DNA of 16,551 bases from the NCBI RefSeq assembly GCF_937858865.1, contig NZ_CALLYO010000555.1:1-16551 (forward strand), given 5' to 3'. This document shows positions 8,486 to 14,624 of this stretch, piece by piece; the first letter of the stretch is position 1; each line of letters starts with the position of its first letter. A model generated the notes under the pieces. The model ran no database searches. It saw only the letters and a program-made list of their open reading frames with translations, and was not told the origin of the DNA. The DNA is from an uncultured Amaricoccus sp. Lineage in GTDB: Bacteria > Pseudomonadota > Alphaproteobacteria > Rhodobacterales > Rhodobacteraceae. A program made the translations under genes and the position numbers.

Positions 8486-9409
8486 TTGAGCGAGGCAGGA
8501 CGCCCCGGGCAGGGGCAGCACATCGTCATCATGACTGGTCCGGCGGGCGCTGGCAGGACGACTGCGATCGGCGCGCTCGAGGACATCGGCTTCGAGGCGA
8601 TCGACAACCTGCCGATCAGCTTCCTGCGGCGGCTGTTCGCCGGCGGAGCGGTGGAGCGTTCGATGGTGATCGGGATCGACCCGCGCAATCGCGACTTCTC
8701 GGTGGACCGGATGCTCTCCGCCCTCGGCGAGGTGGAGGCGGCGGCCGGGCGTCCGCCCGTTCTCGTCTATCTCGACTGCGACGCGGTGACCCTTCTCGAA
8801 CGCTACAGCGAGACCCGCCGCCGCCACCCGCTCAGCCCGCGCGAGACGGCGGCGGTCGGGATCGAGCGCGAGCTCGCCCTTCTCGCGCCGTTGCGCGAAC
8901 GGGCCGACGTCCTCATCGACACGCGGGGGATGACCCCGCACGAGCTCCGCGCCGAGATGGGGCGGCAGTTCGGCGAGGAGATGGCCGCGAACGGCGCGCT
9001 GGCGGTAACGTTGCAGTCCTTCTCCTACCGGCGGGGGCTGCCGCGCGGGGCGGACATGGTGATCGACGTGCGCTTCCTGAGGAATCCGCACTGGGACCAG
9101 CGGCTGCGTCCGCTCGACGGGCGGGACGAGGCGGTGCGCGCCTTCGTCGAATCCGACCCCTCCTACGCGCCTTTCTACATGCGGATCACTGACTTGCTGG
9201 AGTTTCTTCTCCCCGCGTATCAGATGGAAGGCAAGAGCTATTTCGGCCTCGGACTCGGCTGCACCGGCGGGCGGCACCGCTCGGTGGCCGTTGCCGAGGC
9301 ACTGGCGAAAACGCTTGCAGGCAGCGGATGGCGGGTGTCTATTCGCCATCGTGACCTGGAGCGGGCGGCCGGTGGGGCAGGCTCGGATCTGGGAGTAGGT
9401 GCGGCGTGA
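8486..9409 (+). CDS. rapZ: RNase adapter protein RapZ (YvcJ-type nucleotide-binding protein)
   Basis: The protein has a P-loop N-terminal domain (MTGPAGAGRTTAIGALEDIGFEAIDNLP) and the RapZ C-terminal domain ending in LGLGCTGGRHRSVAVAEAL. In enterobacteria RapZ senses glucosamine-6-phosphate and guides RNase E to small RNAs; the alphaproteobacterial role is less clear, but the gene is habitually linked to hprK and PTS genes. The Walker A lysine is replaced by arginine (GAGRT). The start is doubtful. No ATG precedes the P-loop closely enough; TTG 8486 is preferred because GAGG lies five bases upstream, giving 307 residues, while GTG 8462 or 8468 would add up to eight residues but lacks a good ribosome-binding site. 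The stop overlaps the next start as GTGA. Confidence 0.94.
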   Translation: MSEAGRPGQGQHIVIMTGPAGAGRTTAIGALEDIGFEAIDNLPISFLRRLFAGGAVERSMVIGIDPRNRDFSVDRMLSALGEVEAAAGRPPVLVYLDCDAVTLLERYSETRRRHPLSPRETAAVGIERELALLAPLRERADVLIDTRGMTPHELRAEMGRQFGEEMAANGALAVTLQSFSYRRGLPRGADMVIDVRFLRNPHWDQRLRPLDGRDEAVRAFVESDPSYAPFYMRITDLLEFLLPAYQMEGKSYFGLGLGCTGGRHRSVAVAEALAKTLAGSGWRVSIRHRDLERAAGGAGSDLGVGAA

Positions 9410-9822
9410 TCGGAATCGTTATTGTTGCCCACGGCGGCCTCGCTCGCGAGTACCTGGCGGCAATGGAGCATGTGGTCGGCAAGCAGGGCGGCACCGCTGC
9501 GGTCTCGATCGACGCCGACGACGACTGCGGCTCCAAGCAGGCCGAGGTGGACGCCGCGGTAGCCGCGGTCGACGACGGCCAGGGCGTGGTGGTCGTCACC
9601 GACATGTTCGGCTCGACGCCCTCGAACCTCGCGACGCGCGCCTGTTACCGCGATCCGACCCGCCGCGTCCTCTACGGCGCCAACCTGCCGCTCCTCGTGA
9701 AGCTCGCCAAGGCACGCCACAAGCCGCTCAACGACGCCGTCGCTTGTGCCTTGACCGCCGGTCGCAAATACATCAACTGCTTTGACGGGTTCGGCCCCAA
9801 CGGAACGCCGATCGCCCCCTGA
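9406..9822 (+). CDS. manX: PTS EIIA component, mannose type (regulatory PTS)
   Basis: The 138-residue protein is a stand-alone EIIA of the mannose family. His9, in the N-terminal VIVAHGGLA motif, is the predicted phosphorylation site, and TDMFGSTPSN (about 65-74) is the other conserved family segment. There is no EIIB, EIIC or EIID gene nearby, so it is a regulatory rather than a transport component: it would take phosphate from HPr and signal the energy or nitrogen state. The GTG start at 9406 overlaps the rapZ stop (GTGA), and GGGAG lies ten bases upstream. An 8-bp inverted repeat follows the gene, before HPr. The family is secure; the symbol follows usage in rhizobia. Confidence 0.95.
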   Translation: MIGIVIVAHGGLAREYLAAMEHVVGKQGGTAAVSIDADDDCGSKQAEVDAAVAAVDDGQGVVVVTDMFGSTPSNLATRACYRDPTRRVLYGANLPLLVKLAKARHKPLNDAVACALTAGRKYINCFDGFGPNGTPIAP

Positions 9823-9831
9823 TCGCGGCCC

Positions 9832-9849
9832 CCCGGGCAGTTGCCCGGG
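9832..9849 (+). other. Perfect inverted repeat between EIIA and HPr genes
   Basis: CCCGGGCA (9832-9839) and TGCCCGGG (9842-9849) are exact inverse copies separated by GT, so the RNA would form a tight hairpin 17 bases before the HPr start. No T-run follows, so it is not a typical terminator. It could set mRNA stability or lower readthrough to ptsH, whose own ribosome-binding site is poor. Confidence 0.6.
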
Positions 9850-9866
9850 CAGACAGACGGGCAGTC

Positions 9867-10133
9867 ATGCAGTTCTCCCTGGACATCGTGAACGAGAAGG
9901 GCCTGCATGCCCGCGCCTCGGCGAAGTTCGTCGAGACGGTGGAGCGTTTCGACGCCCGCGCGCTGGTCAGCCGCGACGGCATGGAGGTCTCCGGCGACTC
10001 GATCATGGGGCTGATGATGCTCGGCGCCGCCTGCGGGACGTCGATCGACGTCTCGATCGAGGGGGCGGAGGCCGAGGCGCTGGCGGCGGCCTTGCGCGAG
10101 CTCGTCGCCGGCCGCTTCGGCGAGTCGAGCTGA
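9867..10133 (+). CDS. ptsH: HPr phosphocarrier protein (PTS-Ntr type)
   Basis: At 88 residues it is normal HPr size. The active histidine is His14 in NEKGLHARASAKFV, and the HprK target serine is Ser45 in GDSIMGLMMLGAA; both are intact. It relays phosphate from PEP (through an EI-type enzyme not in this window) to EIIA, while Ser45 phosphorylation by HprK would damp that flow. It is the fourth gene of the hprK-rapZ-EIIA-HPr order conserved across alphaproteobacteria. The 44-bp gap before it contains a perfect hairpin, and its ribosome-binding site is weak. Only five bases separate its stop from the following tetR start, so that regulator is probably co-transcribed. In rhizobia this position is often followed by ahcY, which is not seen here. 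Confidence 0.95.
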   Translation: MQFSLDIVNEKGLHARASAKFVETVERFDARALVSRDGMEVSGDSIMGLMMLGAACGTSIDVSIEGAEAEALAAALRELVAGRFGESS

Positions 10134-10138
10134 GGGCG

Positions 10139-10768
10139 ATGTCGGATGCCGATGCAGAGCCGCGGCGTGGCTACCACCACGGCAACCTGCGCCAGGCGCT
10201 GGTCGCCGCGACGCTGAAGCTGATCGAGGAGCGCGGCCCGCTCGGCTTCACCCTGGCCGAGACGGCGCGCGCGGCCGGCGTGAGCGGGGCGGCGCCCTAC
10301 CGCCACTTCCGCGGCCGCGACGAGCTGATCGAGGAGGTGGCGCGCCAGGGCTTCGTCATGTTCGCCGAGCGGCTCGAGGCGGCCTGGAACGACGGGCGCC
10401 CCTCGGCGCTCTCGGCCTTCATGGCGACCGGCCGCGCCTATCTCGAGTTCGCCCGCGACAATCCCGGGCACTATGCCGCGATGTTCGAGTCGGGCGTCGC
10501 GATCGCCGGCAACCCCGACCTCGCCCGCGCCGCCGACCGGGCGATGTCGGTCCTCGTCCGCGCGGCGGAGCGGCTGGCGCAGCACCTGCCGGCTGATCGC
10601 CGTCCGCCGGCCAGCATGGTGGCCAACCACATCTGGGCGCTGAGCCATGGCGTGGTCGAGCTCTTCGGCCGCGGCCGGCCCGGCGGGCGCGCGCCCTATT
10701 CCGCCGACGAGATGCTCGAGAGCGGCACCGCGATCTACCTCCGCGGCCTGGAGATCATCCCCCGCTGA
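10139..10768 (+). CDS. TetR/AcrR-family regulator with WHG-type C-terminal domain
   Basis: The 209-residue protein has a TetR DNA-binding domain (GYHHGNLRQALVAATLKLIEE, then the helix-turn-helix TLAETARAAGVSGAAPYRHF at about residues 39-58). Its ligand domain contains IWALSHGVVELF, the mark of the WHG-type C-terminal domain. Its first 70 residues closely resemble those of the regulator at 1684. The start at 10139 has GAGGG overlapping the HPr stop region, and the spacing suggests co-transcription with the PTS genes. The next gene, for a DUF2852 membrane protein, is preceded by a perfect AT-rich palindrome 62 bases after this stop; that is the likely operator. The ligand is unknown. Confidence 0.92.
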   Translation: MSDADAEPRRGYHHGNLRQALVAATLKLIEERGPLGFTLAETARAAGVSGAAPYRHFRGRDELIEEVARQGFVMFAERLEAAWNDGRPSALSAFMATGRAYLEFARDNPGHYAAMFESGVAIAGNPDLARAADRAMSVLVRAAERLAQHLPADRRPPASMVANHIWALSHGVVELFGRGRPGGRAPYSADEMLESGTAIYLRGLEIIPR

Positions 10769-10829
10769 CGCCGCGGCATTTTTCGCCGGACCCCTCTTGA
10801 CCGCTTGCCAGCCTCCGCCAATCTATGTG

Positions 10830-10849
10830 AATGTTAATAACATTAACAT
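10830..10849. promoter_or_regulatory. AT-rich palindromic operator before the DUF2852 gene
   Basis: ATGTTAATAACATTAACAT (10831-10849) is an exact 8-bp inverted repeat around AAC. It overlaps a second exact palindrome, AATGTTA-A-TAACATT (10830-10844). It is strikingly AT-rich in a GC-rich setting and lies between a TetR gene and its downstream neighbour. A -35-like TTGACC at 10797-10802 would place transcription start near this palindrome, though no clear -10 box is visible. Repression by the adjacent TetR is inferred. Confidence 0.75.
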
Positions 10850-10866
10850 GGAAAGGAGCGCCTCTG

Positions 10867-11241
10867 ATGAACACCGCCCTCCGTTGGCTGGAGCGTGCGC
10901 GCGATGCCCTCGACGAGCGGGGCCGGTGGGCCTGGATCGCCGTGATGGTGGTCGGCTTCGTGCTGTTCTGGCCGATCGGACTTGCCCTTCTCTTCTACAT
11001 CATCTGGAGCAAACGCATGGCCTGTCATTCCTGGGGACGTCATCATCACCGCCACGGTGCCGGCCGCGGCTGGGACCGCACCGGCAACACCGCCTTCGAC
11101 GGCTACCGCGAGGAGACGCTGAAGCGGCTCGAGGAGGAGCGCGACGCCTTCCTGAAGTTCCTCGACCAGCTGCGCGCCGCCAAGGACCGCGCCGAGTTCG
11201 ACCAGTTCATGGCCAGCCGCCAGACCCCCGACGCCGCCTGA
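10867..11241 (+). CDS. DUF2852 domain membrane protein
   Basis: The 124-residue protein has one long hydrophobic segment (about 22-47, WAWIAVMVVGFVLFWPIGLALLFY). A tryptophan- and histidine-rich stretch with glycines follows (about 54-73), then a charged amphipathic helix, FDGYREETLKRLEEERDAF (78-96), typical of DUF2852 proteins of alphaproteobacteria. The function is unknown; the layout suggests an inner-membrane anchor with a cytoplasmic or periplasmic coiled tail. The HHHRH cluster could bind metal, but that is only a possibility. The start at 10867 has a strong AAAGGAG eight bases upstream; the open frame to 10831 begins inside the operator palindrome. It is probably regulated by the adjacent TetR and ends in a clear hairpin terminator. 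Confidence 0.82.
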   Translation: MNTALRWLERARDALDERGRWAWIAVMVVGFVLFWPIGLALLFYIIWSKRMACHSWGRHHHRHGAGRGWDRTGNTAFDGYREETLKRLEEERDAFLKFLDQLRAAKDRAEFDQFMASRQTPDAA

Positions 11242-11256
11242 GCCATCCGGATTCCC

Positions 11257-11290
11257 GCCGCGCCCCACGAGGGCGCGGCCTTCTCGCTTT
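11257..11290 (+). terminator. Rho-independent-like terminator of the DUF2852 gene
   Basis: GCCGCGCCC (11257-11265) pairs perfectly with GGGCGCGGC (11271-11279) across the 5-base loop CACGA, followed by the pyrimidine-rich CTTCTCGCTTT. It begins 15 bases after the DUF2852 stop. Confidence 0.7.
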
Positions 11291-11291
11291 C

Positions 11292-11305
11292 GATTGAATT
11301 CAATC
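11292..11305. repeat. Perfect 14-bp palindrome GATTGAATTCAATC
   Basis: This exact palindrome lies between two converging genes, just after the terminator, in an AT-rich patch. It is not placed near any promoter of the flanking genes, so an operator role is not obvious. The patch continues with TTTCGCGCGCGA at 11312-11323, which recurs at 14479. Confidence 0.6.
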
Positions 11306-11339
11306 AGATAATTTCGCGCGCGACGGTGCGCGACGCTTG

Positions 11340-11366
11340 GGGGCGGCGCCGCAAGGACGCCGCCCC
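11340..11366 (-). terminator. Hairpin after the sugar-binding protein gene
   Basis: GGGGCGGCG (11340-11348) and CGCCGCCCC (11358-11366) are exact inverse copies across a 9-base loop, starting seven bases beyond the minus-strand stop codon. No T-run follows on the minus strand, so termination may be weak or the hairpin may simply protect the mRNA end. Confidence 0.5.
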
Positions 11367-11372
11367 TGTCGC

Positions 11373-12368
11373 TCACTTCTGGATGCAGGTGTCGGCGGTA
11401 TCCTTGGTGCACTCGTCGAGGCCGGTGAAGACCGGATCGGCGACGTCCTTGCCGTCGATGAGGTCGATCATCACCGACGGGGCCATGTAGCCCATCTCGA
11501 AGGGCCGCTGCCCGACCAGCGCCGTGACGAGGCCCTCCTTGGCGATCGCCACCTCCTCGCCGATGGTATCGGCCGCGCCGATCACGAAGTCGCCGGACGC
11601 GATCCGGTCGGCGAGCGGCCGGAAGAGGTCGCGGTAGGGCTGCGGCGCGCCGAAGAGCGGCCAGCCCCCCATGATCGCGAAGGCGTCGAGGTCGGGGTTG
11701 GCGGCGAGGATATCGGTCATCGCCTGCACCCCCTTGGCTCCGTCGTCGTTGGTGAAGACCGGGCAGCCCGCCACCTCGGTCCAGCCGCCCTCGCCGGCGA
11801 GCGTCGCGAGCCCCTCCTGCCCGGAGAGCGCATCCCGCGCGCCCTGTGCGCGGCGCAGGATGTTGTCGGCGCCCGGGTTGCCCTGGATGGTGCAGACCGT
11901 GCCGCCGTCCGGCTTCTTCTCCTTGATGTACTCGCCGATCCGCTTGCCCATCAGGTAGTTGTCGGTGCCGAGATAGGTCATCCGCAGGGCGGCATCCTCG
12001 GCGGCGAGGTCGGCATCGATCGTCATCACCGGCACGGCGGGATTGGAGGTGCGGATGGTCTGGGCGATCAGCTTGGCGTTGGACGGCGAGATCGCGATCG
12101 CCGCGGTGTCGGGCCGCCCGAGCATGTCCTGCACGATCTGCGCCTCGCCGGCCTCGTCGGAGGTCGAGGCGGGGCCGGTGTAGAAGCAGGTATAGGGCGC
12201 GTCCGGGTTCTCGGAGTTCCACTTCTCGCAGCCCTGGTGGATGGCCTCGAAGAAGGGGTTGTCGAGGCCCTTCACCACGATGACGAGCTGCTTCTTGTCC
12301 TGGGCCATCGACATGCCGGCGGAGAGCGCGAGCGCGGCCGTCGCGGCGAGCAGGGTCAGTTGTCTCAT
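11373..12368 (-). CDS. Sugar ABC transporter periplasmic binding protein (RbsB-like)
   Basis: The 331-residue protein starts with a classical signal peptide (residues 1 to about 22, cleavage after SMA and before QDKK). The mature part is a type I periplasmic binding fold of the RbsB family: VVKGLDNPFFEAIHQGCEKW, then AISPSNAKLIAQTI, MTIDADLA, YLGTDNYLMGKRIGEY and a late GAADTIGEEVAIAKEGLV. It should capture a sugar or polyol for the divergent ATPase and permease; the substrate cannot be read. Unusually for this family, the mature protein has six cysteines (47, 61, 159, 202, 320, 328), enough for three disulfides. The start at 12368 has GGGAGG six bases upstream. The open frame continues far upstream but without a signal peptide. 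A hairpin follows the stop. Confidence 0.92.
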   Translation of the reverse strand: MRQLTLLAATAALALSAGMSMAQDKKQLVIVVKGLDNPFFEAIHQGCEKWNSENPDAPYTCFYTGPASTSDEAGEAQIVQDMLGRPDTAAIAISPSNAKLIAQTIRTSNPAVPVMTIDADLAAEDAALRMTYLGTDNYLMGKRIGEYIKEKKPDGGTVCTIQGNPGADNILRRAQGARDALSGQEGLATLAGEGGWTEVAGCPVFTNDDGAKGVQAMTDILAANPDLDAFAIMGGWPLFGAPQPYRDLFRPLADRIASGDFVIGAADTIGEEVAIAKEGLVTALVGQRPFEMGYMAPSVMIDLIDGKDVADPVFTGLDECTKDTADTCIQK

Positions 12369-12615
12369 TTCGGTCCTCCCGTTGCGTTCCGGAGGACCCG
12401 TCCCGCCGGCCGCGAACGGCCGTCCGCCGCGGCGGCGGGCGCTGTCCTCCCGGCCTTTAGCTGATATTAGCAGGCGGCATTCGTCAACGTCTCTTGTGGT
12501 TAGGGTAATCTTCACCTTCCGATTGACGCATGCGCGCGGCTTCGGGTAACTCACGAGCCGCGGCAGGCCGGAAAGAGCCCTCGGGACCGTGAGACTGCAG
12601 GGGAGGATCGCTCGG
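12369..12615. promoter_or_regulatory. Divergent control region of the sugar ABC transporter
   Basis: This 247-bp gap lies between the binding-protein and ATPase genes. It holds an imperfect palindrome GCTGATATTAGC (12460-12471), a minus-strand TTGACG (12487-12482) and a plus-strand TTGACG (12523-12528) followed after 18 bases by TAACTC. None is a convincing complete promoter. No regulator gene is adjacent, so control by a distant LacI- or DeoR-type protein, or by the PTS-Ntr state, remains open. Confidence 0.35.
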
Positions 12616-13356
12616 GTGCCCGTACTGGAGCTCAGCAGCATTTCCAAGCATTTCGGCGCCATCCAGGCGCTGAACGACATCTCGCTGGCGATCGAGCCCG
12701 GCGAGGTGGTGGGCCTGATGGGCGACAACGGGGCCGGCAAGTCGACGCTGGTCAAGATGATCGCCGGCAACTTCCTCCCCACCCACGGCAGCATGCGCAT
12801 GGACGGCCGCGAGGTCGTGCTGCACCGCCCGGTCGAGGCGCGGCGGCACGGGATCGAGATCGTCCACCAGGATCTCGCGCTCTGCAACAACCTCACCGCC
12901 GCGGCGAACGTCTTTCTCGGGCGCGAGATGCGCAAGGGGCTGGGGCCGGTCTCGATCCTCGACTACGGCGGCATGTACCGGCGCGCCGGGCAGCTCTTCC
13001 GCGACCTGAAGTCCGAGACGCGGCCGCGCGACCTCATCCGGCAGATGTCGGGCGGCCAGCGGCAGGCGGTGGCCATCGCGCGCACGATGCTCGCCGACGC
13101 CAAGCTCGTGCTGATGGACGAGCCGACGGCGGCGATCAGCGTGCGGCAGGTGGCCGAGGTGCTGAACCATATCCGCCACCTGCGCGACCAGGGGATCGCG
13201 GTGGTGCTCATCAGCCACCGCATGCCTGACGTCTTCTCGGTCGCCGACCGGATCATCGTGCTCCGGCGCGGCCGCAAGGTCGCCGACAAGCGGGTCGAGC
13301 GGAGCTCGCCCGAGGAAGTCACCGGGCTGATCACCGGCGCGATCGAAATCGCCTGA
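12616..13356 (+). CDS. Sugar ABC transporter ATP-binding protein, single-domain (FrcA-like)
   Basis: The 246-residue protein is a single ABC ATPase domain with Walker A GDNGAGKST (about residues 36-44), a Q-loop in IVHQDLALCNNLTAAANVFLG, signature MSGGQRQ, Walker B LVLMDEPTAA and the switch histidine in ISHRM. Most sugar transporters of the CUT2 class use a fused double ATPase of about 500 residues. A single-domain version, probably working as a homodimer, is the FrcA type known from the rhizobial fructose system. The start is GTG 12616 (VPVLEL), with GGGAGG nine bases upstream; GTG 12589 would add nine residues and lacks a site. The permease gene follows after 20 bp. It is divergent from the binding-protein gene. 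Confidence 0.93.
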   Translation: MPVLELSSISKHFGAIQALNDISLAIEPGEVVGLMGDNGAGKSTLVKMIAGNFLPTHGSMRMDGREVVLHRPVEARRHGIEIVHQDLALCNNLTAAANVFLGREMRKGLGPVSILDYGGMYRRAGQLFRDLKSETRPRDLIRQMSGGQRQAVAIARTMLADAKLVLMDEPTAAISVRQVAEVLNHIRHLRDQGIAVVLISHRMPDVFSVADRIIVLRRGRKVADKRVERSSPEEVTGLITGAIEIA

Positions 13357-13376
13357 ACCCATTCGCGGAGTCGACG

Positions 13377-14363
13377 ATGGCCGCCAGCCTCGAACAGACG
13401 ATCGAACAGAAGCAGCACAACTGGTTCTCGCTCCTGCTGAACAGCCAGGCCTTCTGGGTGACGATCGCGATGCTCCTCGCCTGCATCTTCCTGAGCTATT
13501 CGACCGACGCCTTCGCGACGTCGAAGAACCTCTACAACATCACCCGCAACGTCACCTTCACCGCCATCATCGCGCTCGGCACGACCATGGTCATCATCAC
13601 CGGCGGGATCGATCTCTCCGTCGGCTCGGTGCTCTGCCTCTGCTCGATGGTGCTGGCCGTCACCATGCACGCGGGCTTCGGCATCTACACAGGGATCGCG
13701 GCCGCCGTCCTGACCGCGCTCGTCGTCGGGGCCTTCAACGGAATCCTCGTCGCCTATCTCGATTTCCCGCCCTTCGTGGTGACGCTCGGCATGCTGTCGG
13801 TCGCGCGAAGCCTGGCGATGGTGCTCTCGAACAACACCGTGGTCTTCGAGTTCGGCCCCGACCACGACAAGCTCCTCGCGCTCGGCGGCGGCTCGACCTT
13901 CGGCATCGCCAACCCGGTCATCTACATGGTGGTGCTGGCGCTTCTCACCGGATTCGTGCTGCGCTGGACCCGCTTCGGCCGCTATCTCTACGCCATCGGC
14001 GGCAACGAGCAGGCGGCGACGCTGACCGGCGTTCCGGTGCGGCGGATCAAGGTCGCCGTCTACATGATCTCGGCGCTCTCGGCCGGCATCGCCGGGATCG
14101 TGCAGACCGGCTGGCTCGGCGCGGTGACGACCAATATCGGCGCGGGGATGGAGCTGCAGGTGATCGCCGCGGCGGTGATCGGCGGGGCGAATCTCGCCGG
14201 GGGCGTCGGCACCGCCTATGGCGCGCTGGTCGGCTCGGCGCTGATCGAGGTCATCCGCAACAGCCTGGGGCTGCTCGGGATCAATGCCTTCTGGCAGGGG
14301 ACGTTCATCGGCTCCTGCATCATCATCGCCGTCGCCTTCGACCGGATGCGGCGAACGCGGTGA
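13377..14363 (+). CDS. Sugar ABC transporter permease (BPD_transp_2, CUT2 class)
   Basis: The 328-residue inner-membrane protein has about eight to ten hydrophobic helices and the family's marker sequences: IALGTTMVIITGGIDLSVGS (about 67-86), FNGILVAYLDFPPFVVTLGML, FGRYLYAIGGNEQAATLTG and VIGGANLAGGVGT near the C-terminus. It forms the translocation path for the sugar delivered by the divergently encoded binding protein, probably as a homodimer with two ATPase copies. The start at 13377 has GGAG six bases upstream and lies 20 bp after the ATPase stop, so the two are surely one transcription unit. Resemblance is to FrcC/RbsC permeases; the substrate is not determinable from sequence. Confidence 0.94.
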   Translation: MAASLEQTIEQKQHNWFSLLLNSQAFWVTIAMLLACIFLSYSTDAFATSKNLYNITRNVTFTAIIALGTTMVIITGGIDLSVGSVLCLCSMVLAVTMHAGFGIYTGIAAAVLTALVVGAFNGILVAYLDFPPFVVTLGMLSVARSLAMVLSNNTVVFEFGPDHDKLLALGGGSTFGIANPVIYMVVLALLTGFVLRWTRFGRYLYAIGGNEQAATLTGVPVRRIKVAVYMISALSAGIAGIVQTGWLGAVTTNIGAGMELQVIAAAVIGGANLAGGVGTAYGALVGSALIEVIRNSLGLLGINAFWQGTFIGSCIIIAVAFDRMRRTR

Positions 14364-14570
14364 AGGGAGGCGCATATCCTTTGCCGGGACCCCGGGTCGA
14401 CGCTCGCTCCGGGGCCCGCAGGCGAGTAACGAAGTTTTAACCCGACGAATCTCTTCAGGATCAATGGGATACCTATAGTTTCGCGCGCGAAATCCTGATC
14501 GCGCAGCGGATCGACACGCCTGCCGTTCCTGCGTTTCACCCGATTGCCCCGAGCTTGCCGGCGCAGCGGC
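14364..14570. other. Intergenic region with hairpin and GC-alternating palindrome
   Basis: I see no gene here. A long stem follows the permease: GGG-A-CCCCGG (14386-14395) pairs with CCGGGGCCC (14409-14417) with one bulged A, but without an adjacent T-run; it may end the transporter transcript. A 14-bp exact palindrome TTTCGCGCGCGAAA lies at 14479-14492. TATAGT at 14474-14479 looks like a -10 box but has no fitting -35. Confidence 0.5.
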
Positions 14571-14598
14571 TTGACAGGCTGCCGGGAGGGGCGACAAT
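14571..14598 (+). promoter_or_regulatory. Promoter of the citrate-synthase-like gene
   Basis: A perfect -35 TTGACA (14571-14576) and, after 16 bases, GACAAT (14593-14598, four of six matches to the -10 consensus) lie just upstream of the gene. Transcription would start near 14605, leaving a leader of about 20 bases that contains the GGGGGGAGGAG ribosome-binding site. Confidence 0.6.
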
Positions 14599-14624
14599 CC
14601 TGTCCGAGGCGAGGGGGGAGGAGC

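Noticed and set aside
11292..11305. GATTGAATTCAATC as an operator for the sugar-binding protein or DUF2852 gene
   Set aside because: It lies at the 3' ends of both converging genes, far from either start, so it is listed only as a repeat.
14386..14417. GC-rich stem after the permease as a tRNA or riboswitch
   Set aside because: There is no cloverleaf, anticodon arm or CCA-like end, and no recognisable riboswitch core; it is a single bulged hairpin, best seen as a possible transcript end.
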